From NCBI RefSeq assembly GCF_023091745.1, contig NC_068915.1:34588001-34652000 (forward strand): 64,000 nt of DNA, in the 5' to 3' direction. This DNA comes from Budorcas taxicolor. Taxonomy: Eukaryota > Chordata > Mammalia > Artiodactyla > Bovidae. Within the stretch, counting starts at the first letter, position 1. Every line of letters starts with the position of its first letter. The notes under the pieces are model-generated. The model was not told the origin of the DNA. It saw nothing but the letters and a program-made list of their open reading frames with translations, and did not search any database. Made by a program: the position numbers and the translations under genes. Positions 46,705 to 58,395 of the stretch are shown in pieces.

Positions 46705-47496
46705 AACTACTCATCCTTTCCATTGTCATTTTTAAAATAATATCTGAGGTCCTTTATTCAATATTTCAGTCCATCATTTATCACAAATTCGCTTACTTCA
46801 GTATCCTTCACATTTGTTAAAATCATGGTCTTTTCCAAAATAGTTTCTTTATAATTATCTTATGATAGATATACATCATCTAATAAGGTATATAAATTTC
46901 TAATGCTTTCAAGTCTCTATTTGTAATGAAAAGCATCTGGTTTACAAACTATTTTTAATAGGGACACATTTTTGCACTTATCAGTAACAGGAGCACTCAA
47001 TTTTTTCTCCTTTTTTCTTCATATTGATTGTACCTGACTGTCACTAGGAAGCTTTAAACTCCACACCTAAGCTAGTTTATTGGACTGACACTGTGATTTC
47101 TCCCAGGTAAATTCAAGTAGACTCATGTTCAGAATGTGTTTTATAGCAGTATATTGTCAATATAGAGGTAAGTTTAAACACCACATTTAAAAAATATCGC
47201 AGCTTTTGCTTCTCTTATAGTTTGTATCAGTATATGTAATTTCTGCATTTAATTTGCTATGATGAAAATTAGATATGAATAAACAATGAAAATCATTTAA
47301 TAACTTCCTCAGTTGAATAAAGAAAAACTATTACCTACTATATATGATTAATATAAATATTTATAAATAGATTTGAATATATTCTAACTTTTAACTTCTA
47401 AATTTGTTTCTATTTTTAGTGTGTCTATATTAACTTGCTTTATTTTAATTCAAGTAACTTGATTTTAAAAATGGGAAACAGTTTTTGTTTTCCAAT
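46705..47496. other. Unassigned AT-rich intronic sequence
   Basis: No recognisable gene or repeat. Confidence 0.5.
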
Positions 47497-47692
47497 TTGA
47501 GTCTAAGTGCTATTCAAAGAGTGCTCTACAGACCACTAACATCAGCATCACATGTATCAGAAACGCAAATACTCAGACCCTACATACTGAATCAGAACTC
47601 CTGGTAGTGGAATCCAAGTCAGTCAGTGCTTTACTAAACTCTTCAGATGATTGGCAGTCACTAAATAAAGTCTGTGGAGCAGTGGCATACAT
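47497..47692 (+). repeat. MER5A-type hAT DNA transposon fossil
   Basis: CATCAGCATCACATGTATCAGAAACGCAAATACTCAG, ACTGAATCAGAACTCCTGGTAGTGG and CAGATGATT follow the MER5A order and spacing. Confidence 0.8.
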
Positions 47693-48805
47693 ATACAACT
47701 GTTTAGATGATTTTCCTCTTTCCATATAAAGTGTTTATCACCCACTTTCCTCACTATGGAAAATATGCTCTGTCCAATAGTCTGAAGAAGTAATAATATC
47801 AGGTTCCTTATTACTCCTTAGTTTTTGTAAAATTAATGTTCCATTTCAAAGAGAAAACACCTAGGTCTGGCTGAGGGGTACAAAAACATACAATATTAAT
47901 ACTAAAAACTGAAGTATAACAGCTTCTTACTTTATGATATTTTAAACTACTAATTAAGATCAGAATCAAGAAAGGACTTGTTTTCACAATCATGTCCACA
48001 TTTTTTTAAAGCCAACATATGTTTATGCTTAGTTTGTTCATTGGTGAAATTATTTCATCTATGTCTGACAAGCCCCAAGCTGAAACTACAAACTTTCTAA
48101 GACTAATTTAAAATATTTAAAATACATCAAGCTAATCTTGAATTCCTCCTAATACTTAGAACAATAGGTTAATAAATATATTCAATCTCATTTGAGTTGA
48201 TTTAACTATTAACATAAAAATATTTCAAGTTTCTACCATCATTTTCAAATACAAAGTGTTCCTTACTTTCAGTTTATTTTCAGTATAAAAAATTCAGCTA
48301 TTAAAATGACTGCTTTGGCAATATTTTCTCTGCCTTTCCTTAAAAATCACTATAGGTGATAATTTCATCTGACAATTGACGAATTTCAACCAAGAGATTC
48401 TATACTTCTGAAAATTCACTATGAACTAAACTCTATAATATTAAAAATTACATAATCAGAACTAGTGGATAGGGTTAGATATATCTTAAGAATTTATAAT
48501 AGTAGAATAACATTATGAACAAGATATTCAGTACATGTGTCCTGTAATGAATTATCTAAGTAACTAAAAATATTTTGGCATAGATGGATGAAATTAAACA
48601 ATTAAAAGAATTTAAGAGCATCAGTTAGGGTATAAAATATTTTATTTATAATTAAAATATAAAGAATATATGATAGGTATATTACCAATAAAATTGAGGT
48701 TATCTAAATTTTAAATGCTGCCCTGAGAAAATAAATCCTCTTATTTTCAAGTAGCTAATAACAGCTATTGTGGCTGACTTAGTACATATCTATAAAATAC
48801 GTTTT
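47693..48805. other. Unassigned AT-rich intronic sequence
   Basis: 1.1 kb with no recognisable gene or repeat. Confidence 0.5.
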
Positions 48806-48816
48806 AACTGTGCCAT

Positions 48817-49079
48817 GGAGAAGGCAATGGCAATCCACTCCAGTACTCTTGCCTGGAAAATCCCATGGACGGAGGAGCCTGGTGGGCTGCAGTCCATGGG
48901 GTCGCTAGGAGTTGGACACAACTGAGAGACTTCATTTTCACTTTTCACTTTCATGCATTGGAGAAGGAAATGGCAACCCACTTCAGTGTTCTTGCCTGGA
49001 GAATCCCAGGGATGGGGGAGCCTGGTGAGCTGCCATCTGTGGGGTCGCACAGAGTTGGACACGACTGAAGTGACTTAGC
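48817..49079 (+). mobile_element. Bov-A2 SINE
   Basis: Complete forward dimer. Perfect 11-bp duplication AACTGTGCCAT at 48806-48816 and 49080-49090. Low divergence. Confidence 0.96.
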
Positions 49080-49090
49080 AACTGTGCCAT

Positions 49091-49665
49091 CATAAAAGGT
49101 ATCTTATTCTGTGGGACATTAGATATTAAATATTTAAGCACCATCATTTTGACTCAAATTACTATATTTCTACTGAACATTATAACATCAACAAAATCAG
49201 ATTTCTGCTTGTTAGAACTTTATTTGGATAATGTCTAAACAAGGTTTCAAAAGAGATAAAATGTAAAATGGCAATGCTGAACTCTTTTCAGACGCTCTTA
49301 ATATTTTGCATAATATTTTCATTATTTTTAGGCATACTTCTTAAATTAAAAGTTCCCAATTTCATGTTCTCCTGGCAAACTCCTATCTATTATTTAACAA
49401 AGCTAGATGGTTTACATGAAAACTTCAGTGGAAGTAATTCTATTTCTTTGCTATGTAGACAAATCTGATGAAATACTGTAGAGTGGGAAAGTACTTCTTA
49501 CCTGTCTTCCATATCTTCCTTCTTTCCCCAGTGTGCTTAGCCTTTTGAGACTATCTACTCTCCTGGTAGAATGAGAAGAGGATGTCTAATAACATTAGAC
49601 ATTTTTGCTGTAGTAATTGACCAATTGATAGGTACTATAATCAAACAGGTAGTCAAACTCTTGCC
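49091..49665. other. Unassigned intronic sequence
   Basis: No recognisable gene or repeat. Confidence 0.5.
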
Positions 49666-49679
49666 TAAATACCCATATG

Positions 49680-49888
49680 GGCTTCCCTGGGGGCTCAAGG
49701 GTAAAGAACCCACCTACATTGTGGGAGATCTTGCTTCGATCTCTGGGTTGGGAAGATCTCTGGAGAAGGGAACGGCTACCCACTCCAGTATTCTGGCCTG
49801 GAGAATTCCATGAACAGAAGATCCTGGCAGGCTACAATCCATGGGGTCACAAAGAATTGGACATACTGAGCATATTTTCACTTTCATT
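49680..49888 (+). mobile_element. Bov-tA SINE
   Basis: Forward copy ending TTTTCACTTTCATT. Likely duplication TAAATACCCATATG (49666-49679) and TAAGTACCACATATG (49889-49903). Confidence 0.93.
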
Positions 49889-49903
49889 TAAGTACCACAT
49901 ATG

Positions 49904-50919
49904 TACCATGGGAGAGAGTGTCCAATTTCCAATTGGAGTATGAGTGGAAAGTAACAGTGTTTGGCCCTAGAAAAGTCTTGTGAAGAGTCTACCTGAGAAC
50001 CTGAGCCAACACATGAAATGAAACTCAGTAGAGGGATTCAGAACTGTGATCATCACATCATCGAAGCCATCTCAAACCTCTTCCTTGTCAGCTAAAAAAA
50101 TCAATAAAATATCATTTTTCTTAAGCTAGCTTGAAATGTGTTTTCTTTTTTATTCTAAAATAGGGATCCTAGCAAACTTGCCTTAGTAAATGTCAATAGA
50201 CACATCTCCAAAGAATAAGTTCAAAAGACTATTTAAATTTGGATAGTAAAGACTTTTTTTTTATAACTCTGAAACACAGTCATTTAAAAATAAGCCTATG
50301 TTTGTATTAAGTTAGGCTATAAATCTGCATTCATGTATTCAACAATAGTTACTAAGTCCCTACTATGGGCTAAACATTGAGCCAATCGTTTTGATTCACT
50401 AGTGAACAAGAAAGACATGATTTCTTCTTTCACATAGTTTTTAGTCATGTGTACTAAATAGTCAAGTATAGAACAATGTGAATATAATAGGAAATACATA
50501 TTATAATAGGAAATAGTTATGGGATTAAGGAGGAGAAGCATCTAAGCAGAGTTCAGGAATGTAGAAAGGCAACAGTAATGTAACATCCAGGGAGAAAGTA
50601 TCATGGTATATAAAATACAAAACAGTTAGTGATTTTCATAGAATTAAAAGGCCCTCTATGATTTACTGATGACACGTTATACAGCTTTTTTCTTTTTCTT
50701 TTTTTTTTTTAAGGAACAACTAATGAGTTGTTACCTATTTAGTTTTCCTTTCTTCTGATATGATAAAATAAATCCAGAGTAACTTTTACTGAGACAGCAA
50801 CTTTTTGTGATCACTATTATCCTCTATATATTTTAAATTATGATACTTTTGTTTAATATGAAAATTCCATCTAATAAAGAATTCTATCATATACATTAAA
50901 ACTATACAAAATTTATAAA
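49904..50919. other. Unassigned intronic sequence with T-rich run
   Basis: T-rich run (TTTTTTCTTTTTC then T13) at 50687-50713; no family recognised. Confidence 0.5.
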
Positions 50920-51075
50920 ATTATTTTGTACAAATGTTCTCATTTAATCTCGAGACATTACCCTACCAGCCTAGTATTATAGAAGAGGCAACTGGAATTC
51001 AACAGGTGAGATCTTTTCCCAAATACATTGAGTTAATACGTAAAACCAGAATTTGAATTCAAACTTCGAAACTTG
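50920..51075 (-). repeat. MIR SINE fossil
   Basis: Reverse MIR: TTCTCATTTAATCTCGAGACATTACCC, AGTATTATAGAAGAGGCAACTGGAATTCAAC and AAAACCAGAATTTGAATTCAAAC. Confidence 0.7.
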
Positions 51076-51774
51076 AAACAACATGCTCTGTCACCTGTAC
51101 CACAGAGTCTAGTATGTGCAGAGTGCTCTATTAGGAATTTCAAAGGATTCAAGAACTATATGATTATGATCTGTGAGCTTTAACTTGTCACATTCTAATT
51201 CAATAGATGAAAAGGGAACACTAGATCAAAAGACAATGTAATGGGAAGCACAGGCATTAGGTAATTAATCATCAGTTAGCAGTTACAGAGAAGGAAGGGC
51301 TTTATGTATAAGAGCTAACAGCTAATATTACCAGGACTCTAACTATTAAGGTTAAAGTAACAAATACATTTATATATCTTCATAATAAACATTTCATTCA
51401 CTAGAGTGAGGAGTTAGAAGTTTCAATAGGCAAAACAATGCAATCTGGCTAATTGATAATGGGGTCATTCTAGTAATCAAAGGTATTTTAAAACAAGAAA
51501 AAATACTAACATATTTAAAACAGAGCAGAAATCTACTCTGTCAACCACACTTATTTGAAAGAAACTTCTAATTTAAATAATGAGTGATAATATTTTTTAG
51601 AATGCTCTGAAATAGACTGTCCAACATTTTGCAAAAAAAAAGAAAAAAAGAACTTTGAGTAATTAAATATCTTTACAGCTTGTCATCATTGGATACTCAG
51701 TGAATGAGAGGAACATACCAGGGCTTTGTATGATGGATTCATGAAATAGCAACATTTTAATTAATGTGAGAATT
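51076..51774. other. Unassigned intronic sequence
   Basis: No recognisable gene or repeat. Confidence 0.5.
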
Positions 51775-52139
51775 TGCTGTTCAGTTGCTAAGTCCTACCT
51801 GACTCTTTGCAACCTCAGGAACTACAGCATGCTAGGTTTACCTGTCCTTCACTATCTCCCAGAATTTGCTCAAACTCATGTCCATAGAGTCCTGGTGCCA
51901 TCCAACCATCTCATCTTCTGTCACCCCCTTTTCCTCCTGCCCTCAGTCTTTCCCAGCATCAGGGTCTTTTCGAATGAATTGGCTCTTTGGATCAGGTGGC
52001 CAAAGTATTGGAGCTTCAGCATCAGTCCTTCCAATGAATATTCAGGGTTGATTCCCTTTAGGATTTACTAGTTTGATCTTGTTGTCCACGGGACTCTCCA
52101 GCACCACAATTTCAAACCATCAATTCTTCAGCACTCAGC
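51775..52139 (-). mobile_element. BovB-type 3' fragment, antisense
   Basis: TGCTGTTCAGTTGCTAAG to CAATTCTTCAGCACTCAGC, the last 0.37 kb of the element in reverse. It shares the 'tgtccttcactatctcccagaatttgctcaaactc' variant with the fragment at 35308, unlike the other BovB copies, so it belongs to a distinct subfamily. Confidence 0.9.
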
Positions 52140-53285
52140 AGAAGTTCTTTTTAATTGAGGAATAAATCAATATTTTAATCAACATAAGATGATATATTTG
52201 AACATTTCTGGAATTAAAAAATATGTCCAGTTTCTGCTACATTGGTTCTGCTTTTTTCTTTACATTTTAGTAACTTATTAAAATCCAAGACTTCAAATAA
52301 AATATTTCTCAAAGTTTAAACAAGGCCTTACCACCACTAACATTTCCTTGGTACATGAACTCTTTTTCAATCTAAGAAATCTACAGATTAAAAAAGAAAA
52401 ACATGCAAAAAAGCTTAAAATTTTTGATGACAGCAATACATACACTGTCTTTGATTTTTCAGCACTTAATAGAAAATATAGTAAAGAAACTTCACCAAAT
52501 ATGAGAATCCCAAAGACATTTAAAGTTAAGACAAAATAAACTCTTTAATTAATGTTTATTGAGGACCTATAATGTATAAATTGCTATTTTAGTCATGTGA
52601 ATATACATAAATTTTTTTCATCTTTGCCCTTTAGATATTACAAAATAAAAAGGTAAGTTTAAATTGTTAGTGGATGTTTGGACTAACAGGAATTACAGTG
52701 ATTCAAAGAAGTCACTTTGAGGAGTTTAGAAGAAGGTAATCTCATTTGGTTCCTCTGTAGCAAGATAAGAAGAATTGAACAAGAACATAACATTTTATTA
52801 CAATCCTTGAAGACTGATTATTAATACTCAGAATAAGTAGATTATAAAAAATTATGGTACAATGAAATATTAATTCATTAGGAAGCTCTTGGACTTCTGT
52901 GCTCCACAAATGAAGATGTGTTCCAAGATGACTAGTTTAAATGTATAAAAGGGAGTAAATATCTAAGGAAAGATAACCAGTCAGTAGGCTACTGTGCCAG
53001 TCCAGATAATAGCCAAAAAGAGCCTGACATTAGGCAGTGGTAGAGAGTCACAGAGATGAGTTAAGATGCCTTGGAAAGGAAAAATTCAGTCATTAGAGAA
53101 AAACTGATTAAACAATTTCAGGGTGTTCAGTTTCTATCAAAGATTTAAAAAAAAAAAAACCTAGCAAAAACTACAGATGAAAAATATAAGAAAGGTAAAG
53201 GAAGAAAGATTATAGAAAAAGTATAAATAGATAAGCCCAGAGTAGGACAGGTTATCCTCAGCAAGAAAGATGGTTTATTTTAGCG
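52140..53285. other. Unassigned AT-rich intronic sequence
   Basis: A lysine-rich open stretch on + at 52282-52539 has no start, no usable splice frame and no recognised family. A13 run near 53146-53158. Confidence 0.5.
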
Positions 53286-54331
53286 TTCAGTCAGTTCAGT
53301 TCAGACGCTGAGTCATGTCCAAATCATTTGTGACCCCATGGACTGCAGCACGCCTGTCCATCACCTACTCCTGGAGTTTACTCAAACTCATGTCCACCGA
53401 GTTGGTGATGCCATCCAACCATTTCATCCTCTGTCATCCTCCTCTCCTTCTGCTTTCAATCTTTCCCAACACTGGGGCCTTTTCAAATGAGTCAGTTCTT
53501 CACATCAGGTGGCCAAAGTATTGCAGCCTCAGCTTCAGCATCAGTCTTTCCAATGAATCATCAGGACTGATTTCCTTTAGGATGGACTGGCTGGATCTCC
53601 TCTCACTCTAAGCGACTCTCAAGAGTCTTCTCCAGCACCACAGTTCAAAAGCATCACTTCTACGACGTTCAGCTTTCTTTATAGTCCAACTCTCACATCC
53701 ATACATGATTACAGGAAAAACCATAGTTTTAACTAGATGGACCATTGTTGGCAAAGTAATGTCTCTTCATTTTAATATGCTGTCTAGGTTCATCATAACT
53801 TTTCTTCCAAGGAGCAAGCACCTTTTAATTTCATGGTTGCAGTCATCATCTGCAGTGATTTTGGAGCCCCCCAAAATAAAGTCTGTCACTGTTTCCATTA
53901 TTTCCCATGAAGTGATGGGACCAGATGCCATGATCTTCATTTTCTGAATGTTGAGCTTTAAGCCAACTTTTTCACTCTCCTCTTTCACTTTCATCAAGAG
54001 GCCCTTTGGTTCTTCTTAGCTTTCTACCATAAGGGTGGTGTCATCTGCATACCTGAAGTTATTGATATTTTTCCTAGCAACCTTGATTCCAGCTTGTGCT
54101 TCATCCAGCCCAGCATTTCTCATGATGTACTCTGCGTATAAGTTAAATAAGCAGGGTGACAATATAAGCCTTGATGTACTCCTTTCCAGATTTGGAACCA
54201 GTCTGTTGTTCTACGTCCAGTTCTAACTGTTGCTTCCTGACCTGCATACAGATTTCTCAAGAGGCAGGTCAGGTGGTCTGGTATTCCCATCTCTTTCAGA
54301 ATTTTCCACAGTTTGTTGTGATCCACACAAA
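53286..54331 (-). mobile_element. BovB LINE 3' part, antisense, 5'-truncated
   Basis: Starts with the tail CAGTCAGTTCAGTTCAG and ends inside the RT at GTTGTGATCCACACA (reverse of the V-D-H-N-K-L segment). Minus-strand remnants at 53767-53997 and 54120-54326. A possible 10-bp duplication is TTTTAGCGTT (53277-53286) and TTTTAGAGTT (54337-54346). Confidence 0.93.
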
Positions 54332-54446
54332 GTCACTTTTAGAGTTAGAAGTGAAGAAAATGTGAAAAAGAAGCATGGAAAATACAGGAAAGTATTAATA
54401 TATCTTAAGTGGTGAGGAGAAAAATGTGAGCTAATCCCTGGCTTTG

Positions 54447-54504
54447 AACCAATACAGTATTGTAAAGTAAAATAAAGTAAAATTAAAAATTAAAAAAAAA
54501 AAAA
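54447..54504 (+). mobile_element. Extremely 5'-truncated L1_BT stub
   Basis: Only the last bases of the L1 3' UTR (ACCAATACAGTATTGTAAAG) and the AAATAAAGTAAAATTAAA-type tail are present, about 58 bp. Identical in kind to the tails of copies at 1-2992 and 36713-37679. Confidence 0.85.
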
Positions 54505-54569
54505 GAAATTCACATCAAAACAGAAAACCAAATCATTTTCTGAAGGTGCAGTACTATACTAGGATTATT

Positions 54570-54835
54570 CTCCATAACTCCATCCTCTACTCATCCTTAC
54601 TCAACAAATCCTTCAGACTTAACTCCCGCTCTCCCATTCTAACTTTAATAAATGTTTCTCTACTCTACCCAACTTATCAATTTCTCCCTTTTACTCTCAC
54701 GTATCTATATGTTCATTATTCTTTAGCACACTTTCCTTGTATTTTAGTTACTGGTATATTTGCTTTGTTGCACCAATCCTTATTGATTATAATCTATTTC
54801 ATGGGTACAGACCATGGTTCATTTCCACAGTATTA
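54570..54835 (+). repeat. L2-like LINE 3' fragment
   Basis: CATCCTCTACTCATCCTTACTCAACAAATCCTTCAGACTTAACTCC and the CTTTAGCACACTTTCC / GGGTACAGACCATGG sections resemble degraded L2 3' sequence. Weak. Confidence 0.35.
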
Positions 54836-54886
54836 GAAAACCATGACATAAATTATGCTTATGTGCAGACCATTCATTTCTTATTT

Positions 54887-55104
54887 GGGGAGTCCTAATG
54901 GCTCACTGGTAAAGAATCTGCCTCCCAGTGCAGGAAATTCGGGTCCGATCTCTGGATCAGGAAGGTCCCCTGGTGAAGAAAATTGCAACCCACTGCAGTT
55001 TTCTTGCCTGGGAAATCCAATGGACAAAGGACCCGGTGGGCTCCAATCCATGGGGTTGCAGAAAAGTCAGATACAAGTTGGCAACTAAACAACAACAGCA
55101 GCAA
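54887..55104 (+). mobile_element. Bov-tA SINE
   Basis: Forward copy from GGGGAGTCCTAATGGCTCACTGG to AACAACAGCAGCA; rather diverged head. Confidence 0.9.
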
Positions 55105-55154
55105 TACTACATTGTCTTATTTCTTTATATCTAAATATATCTATGGTCTTGTGG

Positions 55155-55200
55155 TTTGTTGTTTAGTCACTGAGGCCTGTCTGATTCTTTAAAATTACAT
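55155..55200 (-). repeat. Short BovB/Bov-A 3'-end stub
   Basis: GTTTGTTGTTTAGTCACTGAGGCCTGTCTGATTCTTT resembles the reverse of the common Bov-A/BovB 3' end. Too short for a family call. Confidence 0.4.
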
Positions 55201-55204
55201 GGGA

Positions 55205-55864
55205 TAATTAAGAATAAATTGTGGGAATCTTGTCACATATACTTCTCCTTTCTTGATCTTTATCTTTTATGAGACAGACTAAATGCAAAAGTGAGTGTCT
55301 AACTATCCAGTTAATTTATTCAGAATGATGACTAAAAAAATTACTACAAACAACAGAATGAGAGTCCCCAATTCATATAAAAAATCCAACCATTTCACAA
55401 ATATTTATTTAACATTTGACTACATATCAGCCAGAGAACTAGAAATAAACTATATTTCTCTCTTTTAAAGAACTTAAACCTCAGGGTAATAGAAAGAAAA
55501 GAAAACAATGTATTTCAGTGGTATAAATTAGCTTTTAACAATCCAGTTCAGTCTGGCAAAGTTATGACCTTCAGTAAGTTTTTTGATTTCTTGCCTTGAG
55601 ATTTCTAGAATTGGTGTTCACAGATGTTAAGCAGTAGAGAAATTAAAAATCCAAATATTTATAATTTTTCTTTTTATAAAAATTTCTAATCACACTTTGT
55701 CAATCATTCTATGTTGTTGCTGTTTGCTTTTTAGTTCATTAGTATTAACAAATAATCTCCAACATAGTTTAAATCTTAAAAGTATTATGTGGTGAAAAGA
55801 GACAGTATTTTTTTTTAACAACTCATTAGTAATAGATGAAAGCTTACAGTGTTCCACTGGATTC
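55205..55864. other. Unassigned intronic sequence
   Basis: No recognisable gene or repeat. Confidence 0.5.
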
Positions 55865-56385
55865 ATGGTCTCTGAAGGAGAAGGTTTAATTCCAGGAAAA
55901 AAGACAGTCTCAGTCACTCAGAACTTTTGTAGTAGAAATTTTATTAAAGTGATAGTGATAGAAAAAGCTTCTGATATAGACATCAAAAAGCAGATAGAAA
56001 GATTACCCGCCTTGCTAGTTTTCAGCAGGGCATTATATATTTCTCTGCTAGTTGTTGAAAATAGAAAAATTCCTCAAGGCTGCAAAAATTTTTCCCAGAC
56101 CCTTACCCATAACATACATTCTGAGATGACATCAGCATGAGAGATTAGCCAGAAGGAGAGGGTTAACTAAGAGTTCAAGGTGATGGAAGTTTTACCCAGA
56201 CCTACTTCCATATCATACATCCTGAGCTTCAAAAAAGCATGTTCTTGAACAAGAAATATTGCTACATACGAGACCTATGTATCTAAGGCAAAAGAACATG
56301 GAAAAGAAAGAATGTTCACCTACTCCTTAATGGGGCCTTAGGCTTGGACTCTTCATCAATCTGTCTAAATCAACCCTTTCATTAG
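55865..56385 (-). mobile_element. Probable ruminant ERV solo LTR fragment, antisense
   Basis: Segments such as AGAAAAAGCTTCTGATATAGACATC, CCCATAACATACATTCTGAGATGACATCAGC and TAATGGGGCCTTAGGC are familiar from ruminant endogenous-retrovirus LTRs (BTLTR-like). On the minus strand an AATAAA polyadenylation signal lies at about 55939-55950. No coding region of a provirus is seen. Family by recollection only. Confidence 0.5.
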
Positions 56386-56411
56386 TTTAAAAATATATTT
56401 AAATTCTCTAC

Positions 56412-56610
56412 TCAGTTCAGTTCAGTTCAGTTCAGTCGTTCAGTCATGTCTGACTCTTTGCGACCCCATGAAATGCAGCACACCAGGCCTCCCTGTCCAT
56501 CACCAACTCCCAGAGTTCACTCAAACTCACATCTATTGAGTTGGTGATGCCATTCACCCATCTCATCCTCTGTTGTCCCCTTCTCCTCCTGCCCCCAATC
56601 TCTACTAGGT
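56412..56610 (-). mobile_element. BovB LINE extreme 3' end, antisense
   Basis: Tail (CAGTT)n at 56412-56435, then about 175 bp of terminal BovB, ending at CCCCAATCTCTACTA. Severely 5'-truncated. Confidence 0.93.
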
Positions 56611-56668
56611 TTGGGTATAAAATTCTAGAGCATGGTTTTATTGTAAGGTAACAGTGAAAAAAATGTAT

Positions 56669-56881
56669 CTCGTTCTCTTTAGTCACTAAGTCATGTCCAA
56701 CTCTTGAGACCCCCATGGATTGTAGCCTGCCAGGCTCCTCTGTCCATGGGATTCTCCAGGCAAGAATACTGGAGTGGGTTGCCATTTCCTTCTCCAGGGG
56801 ATCTTTCTGACTCAGGAATCAAACTTAGGTTTCCCTACTGTAGGCATATTCTTTACTGACTGAGCTACAAGGGAAGCCCCC
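56669..56881 (-). mobile_element. Bov-tA SINE, antisense
   Basis: Reverse copy ending CTACAAGGGAAGCCCC. Perfect 9-bp duplication AAAATGTAT at 56660-56668 and 56882-56890. Confidence 0.94.
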
Positions 56882-56948
56882 AAAATGTATAAGTTTCACA
56901 GTTTTAAAATCTTTGCTATGTTGTCCTAAATTGAAAGGTGTTAATTTG

Positions 56949-57008
<60 letters not shown>
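56949..57008. repeat. (A)n(TA)n microsatellite
   Basis: A run of about 15 A followed by roughly 22 perfect TA units. Likely very polymorphic. Confidence 0.97.
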
Positions 57009-57013
<5 letters not shown>

Positions 57014-57093
57014 TATATTTTTTTAATAGAAAATTATTGGGAGAATAGGTCTTAAACAACTAAGTCACTCAAGTTCTCTGCTTTGGAATCTTC

Positions 57094-57710
57094 TGAGAGT
57101 GAAAAAGTTGGCTTGAAGCTCAACATTCAGAAAACTAAGATCATGGCATCCATTCCCTTCACTTCATGGCAGATAGATGGGGAAACAGTGGAAACAGTGT
57201 CTGACTTTATTTTTTGGCTCCAAAATCACTGCAGATGGTGACTGCAGCCAGGAAATTAAAAGATACTTACTTCTTGGAAGGAAAGCTATGACCAACTAAG
57301 ACAGCACATTAAAAAGCAGAGACATTACTTTGCCAAAAAAGGTCCATCTAGTCAAAGCTATGGTTTTTCCAGTAATCATGTATGGACGTGAGAGTTGGAC
57401 TATAAAGAAAGCTGAGTGCTGAAGAATTGATGCTTTTGAACTGTGGTGTTGGAGAAGACTCTTGAGAGTTCCTTGGACTGCAAAGAGATCCAACCAGTCT
57501 ATCCTAAAGGAGATAATCCCTAAGTGTTCATTGGAAGGACTGATGTTGAAGCTGAAACTCCAATACTTTGGCCACCTGATGCGAAGAGCTGACTCACTTG
57601 AAAAGACCTTGATGCTGGGAAGGACTGAAGGCAGGAGCAGAAAGGGATGACAGAGGATGAGATGGTTGGATGGCGTCACCAACTCAATGGACATGGGTTT
57701 GGGCAAACTG
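57094..57710 (+). mobile_element. BovB LINE, sense, lacking both ends
   Basis: GAGAGTGAAAAAGTTGGC to CAATGGACATGGGTTTGGGC, the region after RT motif C. It stops before the 3' terminus and tail, which a LINE copy normally keeps, implying a later deletion. Confidence 0.9.
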
Positions 57711-58152
57711 GAAACTGGCAATTAAAAGTAACCCACATTCTCTGCCATGAGGCACCTTTACTTCAATCAACCAAAGGCAGGTCAAATTTTTCTTATTCTT
57801 GGAATTTTAATTCATCTTTCACTGACCTCTAGACCCAGACTTAAAAATCTCTCAAGATTATGTCAAGCAAACCTGGATAATTGCTCTATTTTATGGTCAA
57901 TGATTTCGGATGTTAATTACATATGCAAAAGTCTTTTGCCTAGGTACTTAAGCTAATCATGGGAGTGAAAGTCATCATACTCACTGTCTTAGGAGATTAT
58001 GCAGGATATATACCTCAGTAGGTGGGAAACTTGGAGACCATCTTAGAATTCTGCATATCACATGACATTTGCCTTAACTGGCATAATTATATTTTGTAGT
58101 CTTTTTCTATTAAGTTATATATTTTATATTACTGGGCACTAATGGTGAAAAA
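57711..58152. other. Unassigned intronic sequence
   Basis: No recognisable gene or repeat. Confidence 0.5.
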
Positions 58153-58394
58153 GCTTTTCCCTGGTAGCTCAGCTGGTAAAGAATCTTCCTGTAATGCAGG
58201 AGACCCTGGGTTGATTCCTGGATCAGGAAGATCTGCTGGAGAAGGGACAGGCTACCCACTCCAGTATTCTTGGGCTTCCTGGTGGCTCAGCTGGAAAAGA
58301 ATCCACCTGCATCATGGCAGACTTGGGTTCACACCTTGGGTTTGGAAGATTCCCTGGAGAAGGGAATGGCTACCTGTTCCAGTATTCTGGCCTC
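58153..58394 (+). mobile_element. Bov-tA SINE with two tRNA-like heads, 3'-truncated
   Basis: Two consecutive heads (CCCTGGTAGCTCAGCTGG at 58159 and CCTGGTGGCTCAGCTGG at 58278), each with a partial body, as at 16585. The copy breaks off at CCAGTATTCTGGCCTCACC, next to the BovB 5' end. Confidence 0.85.
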
Positions 58395-58395
58395 A

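Noticed and set aside
52282..52539. Lysine-rich open stretch on +, after a pyrimidine-rich AG at about 52270
   Set aside because: The frame hits a stop right after the possible acceptor and composition is A-rich; no family recognised. Most likely chance.
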